DNA of 64,000 bases, taken from positions 62,001 through 126,000 of the forward strand of contig NZ_JBHZGO010000089.1 of assembly GCF_042747725.1 (NCBI RefSeq), in the 5' to 3' direction. A program made the translations under genes and the position numbers. The stretch comes from FACHB-T130 sp042747725 (GTDB lineage: Bacteria; Cyanobacteriota; Cyanobacteriia; Cyanobacteriales; FACHB-T130). Shown piece by piece: positions 26,191-34,321 of this stretch. Under the pieces are notes generated by a model. The model worked only from the letters and a program-made list of their open reading frames with translations. It searched no databases and was not told where the DNA came from. Numbering within the stretch: the stretch's first letter is position 1; every line of letters starts with the position of its first letter.

Positions 26191-27153
26191 TTAACCATAT
26201 ATAAGCAGCCAAAGCGGAATCATCAACAGCAGCAGTCCTATACTCACGACAATACTGCTGGCGGCTAAGTCTGGGTCGAGATCGTACTCCTCTGCCAGGA
26301 TCAGACTGGCAAAGGCAGTGGGCACACCTGCCATGAGAATCATTGCCAATCGTGCGTCGCCCGATAAACCGACTAAAGTGGCGGCAATGCCCACCAATCC
26401 CGGCATCACCACGACTTTTACTAGGGCAGGGAGCAAGGCAACCTGAAAACTCTTCCATCCTTGCAGCTGAGCGAGTCGTATCCCCATCAGCACAAAGGAG
26501 CTAGCAATGACAAAATCTACGGAAGCTTGCAGTCCTGATTCCAGGAAAGTAGGCAGTTCAACCGAGCGAGTGAGGTATCCGAGGCTAAATGTCCACAGGG
26601 AAGGAACACTCAAGATATCTCGAATTTGAATCCACCAATGATTTCGCTTTGCGGGTCGCCCAAAGTAGCTGGCGATAAAGACGCCGATTCCATAGGTGCC
26701 AATGATGTTATTCGTGACGCTGTAGAAGACGGCTAGACTGAAAGCTTGAGTGCTAATCAAAGAAGGAGCGATCGCTAACCCCACAAAACCTGTATTGCCC
26801 AGCATGGCAGACAGGATGAAACTACCCTGGCGAGATCGGTCTAAAAAAGGCAGGAGAAAAGAATTTTTACTTTCGCCATTTTCACAACTGAAGCGTTTCC
26901 AAACCTGCAAACTTAGCCATGCAAAGGAAAAACCAATCGCTAAAGCTGTCATTGCAATCAGCGGCACCACTCCAGCATTTTCCGATAAGTTAGCTTGACG
27001 AGCCAGCGTCAGAATCTGTAGCGGTACCCCAACCCAATATAGGCTGCGACCCAGCAACCTCGGTAAGGAACTGGGGATAAACCTAAATAGTATGATACCG
27101 AGTCCCGTCCACAGGATGATGGGCGTATAGGCATGAAATAAGGTTTCGGTCAT
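26191..27153 (-). CDS. AEC family transporter (auxin efflux carrier type permease)
   Basis: This 320-residue protein has about ten hydrophobic segments in a two-times-five arrangement. Family features are PRLLGRSLYWVGVPLQILTLA, AMLGNTGFVGLAIAPSLIS, TNNIIGTYGIGVF, VLMGIRLAQLQ, VVMPGLVGIAATLVGLSGDARLAMILMAGVPTAFASLILAEEY. Bacterial AEC proteins export or import organic acids such as malate; the substrate here is unknown. It stands alone between an empty region and ftn2. Confidence 0.88.
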   Translation of the reverse strand: MTETLFHAYTPIILWTGLGIILFRFIPSSLPRLLGRSLYWVGVPLQILTLARQANLSENAGVVPLIAMTALAIGFSFAWLSLQVWKRFSCENGESKNSFLLPFLDRSRQGSFILSAMLGNTGFVGLAIAPSLISTQAFSLAVFYSVTNNIIGTYGIGVFIASYFGRPAKRNHWWIQIRDILSVPSLWTFSLGYLTRSVELPTFLESGLQASVDFVIASSFVLMGIRLAQLQGWKSFQVALLPALVKVVVMPGLVGIAATLVGLSGDARLAMILMAGVPTAFASLILAEEYDLDPDLAASSIVVSIGLLLLMIPLWLLIYG

Positions 27154-27234
27154 TCGTTATTAGCCACTGTGCTTAGCCACTGGTCATCAGTCACGGGTCA
27201 TGGGTTAACAATCGGTCGCCTGATGACGAGCCGA

Positions 27235-27258
27235 CTAATGACTAATGACCAATGACTA
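27235..27258. repeat. Heptamer tandem repeat at the ftn2 stop codon
   Basis: Three units of CYAATGA (CTAATGA, CTAATGA, CCAATGA) and a partial fourth stand in tandem. The repeat ends in the stop codon of ftn2 (27256-27258). It is another STRR of the type found at 20255. Confidence 0.65.
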
Positions 27259-29673
27259 CCTCAGAACCTTCATGTCCTGGATCAGCCACTGACCATCTTT
27301 GCGTACCAGGTCATAGCGCACGCGCAGGCTTTCATCGTAGGAAGAAGCTTGATTGAGCTTGCCTGCTTTATAGAAATCTGCGGTTTCATTCACCTGTGCA
27401 TCCACTTTGGCGCGGTCGGGATGGCGATCGCTCGTTTCAACAGATTTTACCTCGACCTTATGCTTGTACTTCCAGTACGAGTTACTGTTCTTTGTGCTTT
27501 GAGAACGTTTCTGCCAACGAGACAAAGCGGGATCGGCAAGTATTTGCTGTAATTTTTCAACGGTATGCTCTTCACCCAAGGCATCTGCTTTACTGGCAAG
27601 CCAAATCTGAACCAATTGTCGAGCTATTTCTTGGGTTAGAGGGCCAGACGGACTGGTTAATTTACTGCCTGGTTCGGGAATCGGTACCGGAGGCGCAGCT
27701 AGCTGTACCATCGGTTGCTCTCCCTCCAAGAGCGGACCTGAGAAACTTCTTTGGAGCCAACCGAAAGTCGCGATCGCTAGCATTACAAAGACTCCCAAAC
27801 CGAGAATCCCGGCAAGTCCCAGTAAAATGAGCCGCCCGGTTTTTGCCGAGCGCAAGGAAGCCGCAGAACGTTGAAGACGACCGCCTCGACGAGCTGATAC
27901 ATCTCCCCCTGTGGGCGATGCCTTGGGCACAGAATCCGTTCTCCGCAACCGGCTAGCGATCGTTGCCCGTGGTTGTTCATTTGGTTCCTGTGAATTCCCT
28001 CGGCGACGCTGACGCTTCGAGGAAGAATCCCCAGCCAAGCCCGGATCGTTGCCCTCTGGTTCTGGAGACCTAGAAATTCGTTCTGCTGCCGGTAAATTCG
28101 ATCCTCCTGCTGTCTGTGGGCGATCGATTGTCGCGGTCATCGTCGCCGTTCGATAGGCAGCGTCAGGCTGCTGTTCCACCACTTGTTGAAGGCGATCGCG
28201 CGACGAACTTTCTTCAGCGTTGCGCGATCCCGTATCGCTCATCCTGCCCCCATTCTCTCCACTGCCGTTATGCGAACTGGAACGAGAAACCACACTCTCC
28301 GGTCTGCGAAATCCTGGCGAGTCGCTTGTCCCCCGCGAGGAGGGAGCAGCGGCATAGGATACTTGCTGAGTCGGCAACACCGCCCACTCATTTGTTGCGT
28401 CTTCCTCTACTGGCAATTCTTCTAAGTAAGCCTGAACCTGGTCATCGGCAAAGTAATCCTTCAAAGAAGCCCGCACTGATGCCAAATCTCGGAAGTGGGG
28501 AAACACTTCTGCTTGCAACCAACGCTCCCCATACAAACACAACCCAGGTAACAAGTCTGGGGCACCCTGAGAATGTTCCCGAATGAAGGCGAGGGGTTCG
28601 TACTCCTGGCTGAGTTCCAAGGCGCGACTGGCTTCTTCCGTCTGACCGAGCAGCAAGGCGCACACCGCTTGTTCCAAATGCACATCCTGACGCTTGCCTA
28701 AGCGCATCAGCATCTGCTTGGCTTGTCTAATTAGACCGGGCTGTCTTTGGGCAAATCCCCGCCCTAATAAAGCATAAACCGCTAAATAGGTAGCAACCGC
28801 CGAGGGACGACGCGCTTCTGCTTCAAAAAGGCTCTGCTGTTCGGTGGAGGTCAAGTAGCTACGCAGTTGCTGAATGAAGCGGAGAAAGTCATCAATGTTC
28901 AATCCAGATTGATCGTCTCCGGTGCCATCGATGCCGCCGCGTTCTTGCAGCATTTCTTGCAAATGCTGCAATCCTTTGCGGCGTTCCGTCACTTTGTCTT
29001 CACTACTCGCGAGTAATTCCAAAATGCGGTAGGGGCGAAGCTTGTAAAGATCCGCCTGAATTTCCCCCCGCAAGCTGGCAAATATACCTTCTCGCAACAG
29101 TAATTCTTGTCCCGTCTCCAGGGAGGTGGCGGCATTTTCATATTGACCTTGCTGCCATTGCTCTCGACCCAGTTCCAGACACGCCAGTGCCAGTGTCAAC
29201 ACAATATCTGGTTGCACTAGCTGAGGGTTCCCCAAACGACCCTTCTCGATACTGGTGCTGGCACGACTGAGGAAGGGACGCCCCAATTTCAGCACCAGTT
29301 CGTATTCTCCTAGCTCCTGTAAAATCAGCAATGCCCCAACGAATTGCTCGTCTTGAATTTCGATGCTGGGCGTATAAGGGTCAAGGTCAGCGTCTGCTGT
29401 GCCGTTTCCCTCCTGACGAGTTGCCGTTCCTGATTCTGAGTCCAAGTCGTAAGTTTTAGTCAGAAATGTAGCGTCGTAAGCGGAACGCTGTTCTGAATCG
29501 CAGAGAATCGCGTAAGCTTCGTCTAGCAGTTGTTTTCGGGCGGCGATCGTGATTTCTGAATACTCGCGTCGAGGAAGTTGCAGAGCGCGATCGCGATACG
29601 CTTGCTGCAACTGCTCAGCCGTAGCCTGAATCGGCAGGCCCAGAATCCGGTAGTAATCGAGCGGAATTCTCAC
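27256..29673 (-). CDS. ftn2: Cell division protein Ftn2/ZipN (ARC6 homologue)
   Basis: This 805-residue membrane protein matches the ARC6/Ftn2/ZipN family, which tethers FtsZ to the membrane at the division site in cyanobacteria and plastids. It has an N-terminal J-like domain (YYRILGLPIQATAEQLQQAY) without the HPD motif, long helical repeats (about 110-430), and a Ser/Arg-rich disordered linker (450-600). One transmembrane helix lies at about 615-640 (LILLGLAGILGLGVFVML), followed by a C-terminal IMS domain (about 680-805: LVQIWLASKADALG, DLVRKDGQWLI). All three zones are intact. It is divergent from pdhA. Confidence 0.92.
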   Translation of the reverse strand: MRIPLDYYRILGLPIQATAEQLQQAYRDRALQLPRREYSEITIAARKQLLDEAYAILCDSEQRSAYDATFLTKTYDLDSESGTATRQEGNGTADADLDPYTPSIEIQDEQFVGALLILQELGEYELVLKLGRPFLSRASTSIEKGRLGNPQLVQPDIVLTLALACLELGREQWQQGQYENAATSLETGQELLLREGIFASLRGEIQADLYKLRPYRILELLASSEDKVTERRKGLQHLQEMLQERGGIDGTGDDQSGLNIDDFLRFIQQLRSYLTSTEQQSLFEAEARRPSAVATYLAVYALLGRGFAQRQPGLIRQAKQMLMRLGKRQDVHLEQAVCALLLGQTEEASRALELSQEYEPLAFIREHSQGAPDLLPGLCLYGERWLQAEVFPHFRDLASVRASLKDYFADDQVQAYLEELPVEEDATNEWAVLPTQQVSYAAAPSSRGTSDSPGFRRPESVVSRSSSHNGSGENGGRMSDTGSRNAEESSSRDRLQQVVEQQPDAAYRTATMTATIDRPQTAGGSNLPAAERISRSPEPEGNDPGLAGDSSSKRQRRRGNSQEPNEQPRATIASRLRRTDSVPKASPTGGDVSARRGGRLQRSAASLRSAKTGRLILLGLAGILGLGVFVMLAIATFGWLQRSFSGPLLEGEQPMVQLAAPPVPIPEPGSKLTSPSGPLTQEIARQLVQIWLASKADALGEEHTVEKLQQILADPALSRWQKRSQSTKNSNSYWKYKHKVEVKSVETSDRHPDRAKVDAQVNETADFYKAGKLNQASSYDESLRVRYDLVRKDGQWLIQDMKVLR

Positions 29674-29842
29674 AGTCTACTTCCTCAGCCCCAGGCAACT
29701 AAATTAATCTGTATCTGTACGAGCGAACATAAACGATAGAATAGGTGCGATAATTATACCCCCTAGCTTCTATAGTAGAAGCTTATCTTGGTACATAAAA
29801 ACCGCCGTTCAACCAATCACGTCAAGTTTATCCCTAAAATCA

Positions 29843-30874
29843 ATGGTTCAGGAACGCATTTTACCCGTCTTTGACACCGCTCAAACTCAAATCACCAAAG
29901 AGGAAGGATTGCTCCTTTACGAGGATATGGTCTTGGGGCGGTCGTTTGAGGACAAGTGCGCCGAGATGTACTACCGGGGCAAAATGTTTGGTTTTGTCCA
30001 TCTATATAACGGTCAAGAGGCTGTGTCAACTGGCGTCATCCAGGCGATGCGTCCCGGTGAGGATTATGTTTCAAGCACCTACCGCGACCACGTTCATGCT
30101 CTGAGTGCTGGCGTTCCCGCAAAAGAGGTGATGGCTGAGTTATTTGGTAAAGCCACTGGTTGTAGCAAAGGACGCGGCGGCTCGATGCATATGTTCTCAT
30201 CTGAGCATAAACTGCTGGGAGGTTATGCTTTTGTTGCCGAAGGAATTCCTGTTGCTACGGGTGCGGCTTTTGCCAGTAAGTATCGCCGCGAAGCCTTGGG
30301 AGATGCCGGTTCCGATCAAGTAACCGCCTGCTTTTTTGGAGATGGTGCTGCGAATAACGGTCAATTTTTTGAATGCTTGAACATGGCGGCGCTCTGGAAA
30401 CTGCCGATTTTGTATGTTGTGGAAAACAACAAGTGGGCAATTGGCATGGCGCACGAACGGGCAACTTCTGTACCAGAGATTTTCAAGAAAGCCCATGCAT
30501 TTGGCATGGCAGGTGTTGAGGTTGATGGGATGGACGTGTTAGCAGTACGAGCAGTCGCCCAGGAAGCGATCGCGCGTGCCCGTGCGGGTGAAGGACCAAC
30601 CTTGATTGAAGCCTTAACCTACCGCTTTCGAGGTCACTCTCTGGCTGACCCCGACGAACTTCGTTCCAAAAATGAGAAGGAATATTGGTTCGCCCGCGAT
30701 CCAATCAAAAAGTTGGCAGCTCATCTCTTAGAACACAATCTGGCAACTCAGGAAGAACTCAAAGAGATTGACCGGAAAATTCAAAGCGTCATCGACGATG
30801 CGGTGAAGTTTGCCGAGGAAAGTCCAGAACCCGATCCCAACGAATTGTACCGCTACATTTTTGCCGAAGATTAA
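29843..30874 (+). CDS. pdhA: Pyruvate dehydrogenase E1 component subunit alpha
   Basis: This 343-residue subunit of the pyruvate dehydrogenase complex binds thiamine diphosphate and decarboxylates pyruvate to feed acetyl-CoA. Motifs are YYRGKMFGFVHLYNGQEA, YRDHVHALSAGVP, GRGGSMHMF, the ThDP-binding ACFFGDGAANNGQFFE and RFRGHSLADPDELR with the phosphorylation-loop context. The length is standard. No pdhB is adjacent, as usual in cyanobacteria. A strong terminator follows. Confidence 0.95.
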   Translation: MVQERILPVFDTAQTQITKEEGLLLYEDMVLGRSFEDKCAEMYYRGKMFGFVHLYNGQEAVSTGVIQAMRPGEDYVSSTYRDHVHALSAGVPAKEVMAELFGKATGCSKGRGGSMHMFSSEHKLLGGYAFVAEGIPVATGAAFASKYRREALGDAGSDQVTACFFGDGAANNGQFFECLNMAALWKLPILYVVENNKWAIGMAHERATSVPEIFKKAHAFGMAGVEVDGMDVLAVRAVAQEAIARARAGEGPTLIEALTYRFRGHSLADPDELRSKNEKEYWFARDPIKKLAAHLLEHNLATQEELKEIDRKIQSVIDDAVKFAEESPEPDPNELYRYIFAED

Positions 30875-30899
30875 CACTTGAGTTAATAACTGTAATTTA

Positions 30900-30933
30900 A
30901 AGTAAGGTGAGCGTTGCTCACCTTACTTTTTTT
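30900..30933 (+). terminator. Rho-independent terminator of pdhA
   Basis: AAGTAAGGTGAGC (30900-30912), a 3-base loop and the perfect complement (30916-30928) are followed by a T run to 30933. It stands 26 bp after the pdhA stop codon. Confidence 0.93.
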
Positions 30934-31029
30934 ATAACTTTTGCTTCTACCTGATAGGTAAAACTTATTAAATTGCCTTAATTAATGTAAAAATAAAGTT
31001 GGTAAAAAATGTAATTTTAAGCGAATACT

Positions 31030-31884
31030 GTGAGAACAGATACAATTTTCTATCAACTTTTTCAAACCTTACCTAGCCTTTTATTTGAACTTATCGGAGA
31101 GCCACCGACCCAAGCTCAAAACTACGAATTTTCTTCAAAAGAAATTAAAGAACTGTCTCGCACCTTCGATGGTGTATTTTTACCCCCCGAAGCTTCCACA
31201 AACCTACCAATCTACTTTGTTGAAGTCCAATTTAAATCAAAATCTGACTTTTACTGGCGCTTTTTTACCGAAATCTTCGTCTACCTTGGTCAATACAAAC
31301 CAAAGAATGATTGGTATGCGGTGGCGGTATTTGAAAGCCGCACTATAGATCCAGGCTTACCAATGCAGTATCGGAGTTTGGTGACAAGTCAGCAAGTTAA
31401 GTTTGTATATCTCGATGAATTTGTGGAAGCAACAGATCCATCGCTTGGCTTAGGGATGGTGCAGCTGGTAGTCGGGGATGAGGAAACAGCAGTTGAACAA
31501 ACTAATCGACTGCTACAGCAAGCACGACAGGAACTTGAGGATGTTGCCTTCAGGCAGAAAGTTCTAGAATTGGTTGAGACGATATTAATTTATAAGTTTA
31601 CCAACTTGAGTCGGCAGGAGATAGAAGCGATGTTTGGACTAAGCGATCTAAAGCAGACGAGGTTTTATCAAGAAGCCAAGGAAGAAGGTAAGGAGGAAGG
31701 TAAACAGGAAGGTAAACAGGAAGGTAAACAGGAAGGTAAGTTAGAAACAGTGCCTTTGTTATTGCAGTTGGGGTTAAGTGTGGAACAAATATCCGAGAGG
31801 TTAGCCTTGGATATTGAGGCGGTGAGACAGGCGGCGCAAGCGTCTGCTGCTGATACCCCACAAGGAGAAAATTCGGGAAATTAG
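31030..31884 (+). CDS. Rpn/DUF2887 family PD-(D/E)XK nuclease
   Basis: This 284-residue protein belongs to the Rpn-like nuclease/transposase group common in cyanobacteria. It has FDGVFLPPEA and IYFVEVQFKSKSDFYWRFF, a PD-(D/E)XK pattern with D and E-x-Q/K residues, and a helical C-terminal part (LSRQEIEAMFGL, KQTRFYQEAKEEG). A run of 12-bp repeats encodes EGK(E/Q) units at about residues 219-238. The start is a GTG at 31030. Members can cleave DNA and are linked to recombination or phage defence; the true role is unsettled. It begins the accessory island. Confidence 0.85.
   Translation: MRTDTIFYQLFQTLPSLLFELIGEPPTQAQNYEFSSKEIKELSRTFDGVFLPPEASTNLPIYFVEVQFKSKSDFYWRFFTEIFVYLGQYKPKNDWYAVAVFESRTIDPGLPMQYRSLVTSQQVKFVYLDEFVEATDPSLGLGMVQLVVGDEETAVEQTNRLLQQARQELEDVAFRQKVLELVETILIYKFTNLSRQEIEAMFGLSDLKQTRFYQEAKEEGKEEGKQEGKQEGKQEGKLETVPLLLQLGLSVEQISERLALDIEAVRQAAQASAADTPQGENSGN
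31684..31743 (+). repeat. 12-bp coding tandem repeat in the Rpn-type gene
   Basis: Five units of GAAGGTAARSAG-like sequence (three identical copies of GAAGGTAAACAG) encode EGK(E/Q). In Rpn/DUF2887 genes such repeats vary in copy number without shifting the frame. Confidence 0.85.
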
Positions 31885-31889
31885 TTTAA

Positions 31890-32108
31890 GAGCGATCGCA
31901 ATTCGACGATGAGTAGTAGATAAAGATGCGATCGCTCTTTTGTTACTTGAGGGAGAAGAATGCGCGATCGCTATCTTATCAAGTAGTAAATAAAGAAGCG
32001 ATCGCTCTTTTGGTACTTGAGGGAGAAGAATGCGATCGCAATTCGACGATGAGTAGTAGATAAAGATGCGATCGCTCTTTCATTACTTGAGAAGAATGCG
32101 ATCGCGTA
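31890..32108. repeat. HIP1-bearing interspersed repeat, cluster I (three copies)
   Basis: Three tandem copies of a unit of about 70 bp, each with GAGCGATCGC or GCGATCGC near its left end and GCGATCGCTC to the right. Shared segments are ATTCGACGATGAGTAGTA, ATAAAGATGCGATCGCTC and TTACTTGAGGGAGAAGAATGC. The paired HIP1 octamers form an inverted repeat with a loop of about 29 bases. Further copies are at 32611-32692 and 33353-33501. Confidence 0.85.
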
Positions 32109-32131
32109 ACCTGACCGTGCGATAAGCTGTA

Positions 32132-32365
32132 ATGCCAAAGAAAATCCGAGAGCTTAAACAAATGCTTCACAAAGCTGGTTTTACAGAACTCCCAGGTAAG
32201 GGAAGCCACACCAACTGGGTGCATCGCTTATATACTGGAAAAATTACGATTTCTGGTAAAGATGGAGCCGACGCTAAACGCTACCAAGAAAAGGAAGTTC
32301 AACTGGCAATTACTGAAGTTCAACTGGCAATTGAGGATTTAGATGGGAAGGAACAAGATGACTAA
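32132..32365 (+). CDS. hicA: HicA-family toxin
   Basis: This 77-residue protein has the HicA dsRBD-like fold signatures: KIRELKQMLHKAGFTELPGKGSHTNW with the catalytic His26, then ITISGKDGADAKRYQEKEVQLAI. HicA toxins cleave mRNA. The C-terminus contains a 21-bp tandem duplication (EVQLAIT and EVQLAIE) that lengthens the last helix. It overlaps the hicB start by 8 bp. Whether the lengthened protein is still toxic is open. Confidence 0.85.
   Translation: MPKKIRELKQMLHKAGFTELPGKGSHTNWVHRLYTGKITISGKDGADAKRYQEKEVQLAITEVQLAIEDLDGKEQDD
32294..32335 (+). repeat. 21-bp tandem duplication inside hicA
   Basis: GAAGTTCAACTGGCAATTAC plus T (32294-32314) is repeated as the same first 18 bases followed by GAG (32315-32335). 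The duplication is in frame (codons 55-61 and 62-68) and adds seven residues. Confidence 0.95.
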
Positions 32366-32576
32366 GTTCAAGTACCAAATGGTTATTCAGTGGTCTGAGG
32401 AAGATAACTGTTTCTTGGTAGGATTTCCTGATTTTATAGGACAACGTTGGCGGACTCATGGTGATACTTACGAGTCAGCGGTTGCAAATGGAATTGAAGC
32501 GTTAGAGTCTTTAATTATTGCTTATGAAGCTGCTGGAGATCCGCTTCCCGAACCAACCGTTTGTCACGCAGCGTAG
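32358..32576 (+). CDS. hicB: HicB-family antitoxin
   Basis: This 72-residue protein starts at the ATG at 32358 (MTKFKYQMVIQW), preceded by GGGAAGGAAC. It has the HicB partial RNase H-like fold (WSEEDNCFLVGFPDF, GDTYESAVANGIEALESLI, GDPLPEP). It lacks a C-terminal ribbon-helix-helix or HTH domain, so it may rely on another protein for autorepression. It is coupled to hicA by an 8-bp overlap. Confidence 0.88.
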   Translation: MTKFKYQMVIQWSEEDNCFLVGFPDFIGQRWRTHGDTYESAVANGIEALESLIIAYEAAGDPLPEPTVCHAA

Positions 32577-32610
32577 TAAAATATTGGGTTGGAATGGCAG
32601 TTTCGCTCTT

Positions 32611-32692
32611 GTGATGATCGCTATCTTATCAAGGAGCTTCTAAAGATGCGATCGCTCTTTTGTTACTTGAGGAAGAAGAATGCGATCGCATT
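32611..32692. repeat. HIP1-bearing interspersed repeat, cluster II (one copy)
   Basis: It contains ATCGCTATCTTATCAAGGAG, AAAGATGCGATCGCTCTT and TTACTTGAGGAAGAAGAATG, followed by CGATCGCA. It lies between hicB and the VapBC-like pair. It is closest to the middle copy of cluster I. Confidence 0.8.
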
Positions 32693-32769
32693 GTAACCAT
32701 CCAAATTACCATTTTTTTGATTTGAGGCTACGATAAAAGAATTAAACGTTTAATCTGAAGCAGACTGTC

Positions 32770-32985
32770 ATGCTACCTTTTAAGAAAAAAATTGTCACAG
32801 ATGAAGCAATGCGTCCTGTTGCTGTGTTGATTGAGTATGAAGACTGGCAGAGAATTGAGAAAATATTAGAGGCATATCAATTGTCAGAAAAAGACGATGT
32901 TAATCTAACCCAGTATGCAGGTATTATTAAATTAACTATAGATCCTTTAGAGTATCAGCAGCAAATTAGGGATGAATGGCATTGA
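32770..32985 (+). CDS. VapB-like antitoxin (unassigned family)
   Basis: This 71-residue protein (MLPFKKKIVTDEAMRPVAVLIEYEDW at the start) resembles Phd/YefM-type or related small antitoxins with a short beta-alpha N-terminus and a charged C-terminal tail. The assignment rests mainly on position: its 3' end overlaps the PIN-domain toxin gene by 10 bp, the standard antitoxin-first layout. No DNA-binding motif could be proved by eye. Confidence 0.7.
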   Translation: MLPFKKKIVTDEAMRPVAVLIEYEDWQRIEKILEAYQLSEKDDVNLTQYAGIIKLTIDPLEYQQQIRDEWH

Positions 32986-33350
32986 CAGAACCTTTAATTT
33001 TATTAGACACAAATATAGTTTTGTATTACTTGGGTGGTCGCCTAACAGACCCTTTGCCATCAGGAAAATATTTTATTTCCGTGATTACTGAAATTGAATT
33101 ACTATCTTATCCTAGTCTCAATCCAGATGAAGAAGTACAAATTCGCACTTTTTTGACTAAAATTATAATTGTTTGTATTGATGAAAATATTAAAGAATTA
33201 GCGATTGCATTCCGCAAAAATCACAATCTCAGGTTGCCTGATGCCATTATTACAGCAACAGCACAATTTCTAAATGCAACCTTGTTGACGAATGATGCGA
33301 GACTGGTTAAGTTAACAGAAATAAAAACTTGTTCAGTGAGAATTTTGTAA
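32976..33350 (+). CDS. PIN-domain ribonuclease toxin, VapC-like
   Basis: This 124-residue protein has the acidic residues of PIN nucleases in order: Asp11 in LLDTNIVLYYL, Glu in SVITEIELLSY, Asp in LRLPDAIITATA and Asp in LLTNDARL. PIN toxins cleave RNA and are held inactive by the partner antitoxin. All four catalytic positions are present, so the toxin looks intact. It is coupled to the preceding antitoxin gene. Confidence 0.9.
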   Translation: MALTEPLILLDTNIVLYYLGGRLTDPLPSGKYFISVITEIELLSYPSLNPDEEVQIRTFLTKIIIVCIDENIKELAIAFRKNHNLRLPDAIITATAQFLNATLLTNDARLVKLTEIKTCSVRIL

Positions 33351-33352
33351 TA

Positions 33353-33501
33353 GAGAGCGATCGCCATTCGACGATGAGTATCCAATAAAGATGCGATCAC
33401 TCTTTTGGTACTTGAGAAGAGAGCGATCGCCATTCGACGATGAGTAGTAAATAAAGATGCGATCGCTATTTCGTTACTTTGAGAAAGAAGGCGACCGCAC
33501 T
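33353..33501. repeat. HIP1-bearing interspersed repeat, cluster III (two copies)
   Basis: Two tandem copies contain GAGCGATCGCCATTCGACGA, then ATAAAGATGCGATCRCTM and TACTTGAGAAGAGAGCG-like sequence. One octamer is mutated (GCGATCAC), and the right border ends in a degenerate GCGACCGC. The cluster closes the toxin-antitoxin segment. Confidence 0.8.
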
Positions 33502-33560
33502 CTAAGTTCCTCATAATGTAGCAGAGCAGTCACACTATTTAAGTGGAAACCTAGTAACAC

Positions 33561-33809
33561 TCAAGTAGATACGGCTCGAACTTCTGTGTAGCCTTTTTGA
33601 CGTGCAAGATAGACTCTATGCCTACCATCAGTAATTCTGTATGGGTTTCTTGACATATCTAGCGCAATTGGATCTGACTCGCTATTGAGAACCTTCTCAA
33701 ATGGGTCATACCCGTTCAATAATGTATCTAATCGGCTTTGTTTAAGTTCATTGTAATCAACATTCTCGATATCAGACAGTTTGACTTTGACAAAATTCCA
33801 ATGTGCCAT
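33561..33809 (-). CDS. Small ParB/sulfiredoxin-fold-like protein
   Basis: This 82-residue protein ends with ITDGRHRVYLARQKGYTEVRA, the GxHR-like pattern of the ParB N-terminal/sulfiredoxin nucleotide-binding fold. The N-terminal half has VKVKLSDIENVDY and PIALDMSRNPYR. It consists only of this domain, without an HTH. Similar mini-ParB domains occur in toxin and conflict systems, but no function can be assigned. It is the last gene of the minus-strand group beginning at the GIY-YIG gene, 64 bp after the unknown 123-aa gene. Confidence 0.65.
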   Translation of the reverse strand: MAHWNFVKVKLSDIENVDYNELKQSRLDTLLNGYDPFEKVLNSESDPIALDMSRNPYRITDGRHRVYLARQKGYTEVRAVST

Positions 33810-33873
33810 AAGCGTGTATGCCTTTTGAATATTTCCAAATAAAATAGGGTAGCCCTATCTTAACTTCAGTAAT

Positions 33874-34245
33874 CTAAAATTCTTCTTCACTTTTTGAACC
33901 ACCCGATCCAAAAAATTGATCTGCCTCAATATTAGACTTAAAGTCTTTACACGCCTCCCTTACTTCGTCTTCAAAAGATGCCAACTTTCCCAATTTACTA
34001 CCACTACCAACTTTTGCTGTAATACCAGCAACTAAGTCATTCATCGTTATCATGTATTTATTACAGAGCATATAAACTACTTTTCCTTCACCTTCGGGAT
34101 CGCCTCCAACAAGTCCAGCCCCCATAATTTTTTGCTTACGTGCAACCTTTTCCTCTTCAGGTGTTAAAGTTACCTTGATGTATGTTTCGTAGTAAGCTCC
34201 ACCAAGTGGTCCTTTCTTTTCTTGACGGTCGGCTGAAAACTTCAT
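33874..34245 (-). CDS. Unrecognised 123-aa protein in the GIY-YIG cassette
   Basis: I do not recognise this protein. It is soluble and charged, with MKFSADRQEKKGPLGGAYYE, a beta-like YIKVTLTPEEEKVAR, a Gly-rich MGAGLVGGDPEGEGKV, a hydrophobic VVYMLCNKYMITMNDLVAGI and an acidic Ser/Glu tail. There is no signal peptide or membrane helix. It starts 76 bp after the GIY-YIG gene on the same strand and precedes the ParB-like gene, so it is likely co-expressed. The good length and clean start region suggest a real gene. Confidence 0.55.
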   Translation of the reverse strand: MKFSADRQEKKGPLGGAYYETYIKVTLTPEEEKVARKQKIMGAGLVGGDPEGEGKVVYMLCNKYMITMNDLVAGITAKVGSGSKLGKLASFEDEVREACKDFKSNIEADQFFGSGGSKSEEEF

Positions 34246-34321
34246 ATTTGGCTCCGTTGTAATGGTGGAAGTTGCTGTGAGCAGTACAATACTGCTAATA
34301 ATTTATTTATTTCTTAAAAAA

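Noticed and set aside
25657..26204. Overlapping plus-strand frames in the 25.5-26.2 kb gap
   Set aside because: No family resemblance, atypical composition, and the second overlaps the end of the AEC transporter gene.
31890..33501. Possible CRISPR array
   Set aside because: The repeats are about 70 bp, vary in sequence, and flank genes; there are no uniform spacers or cas genes.
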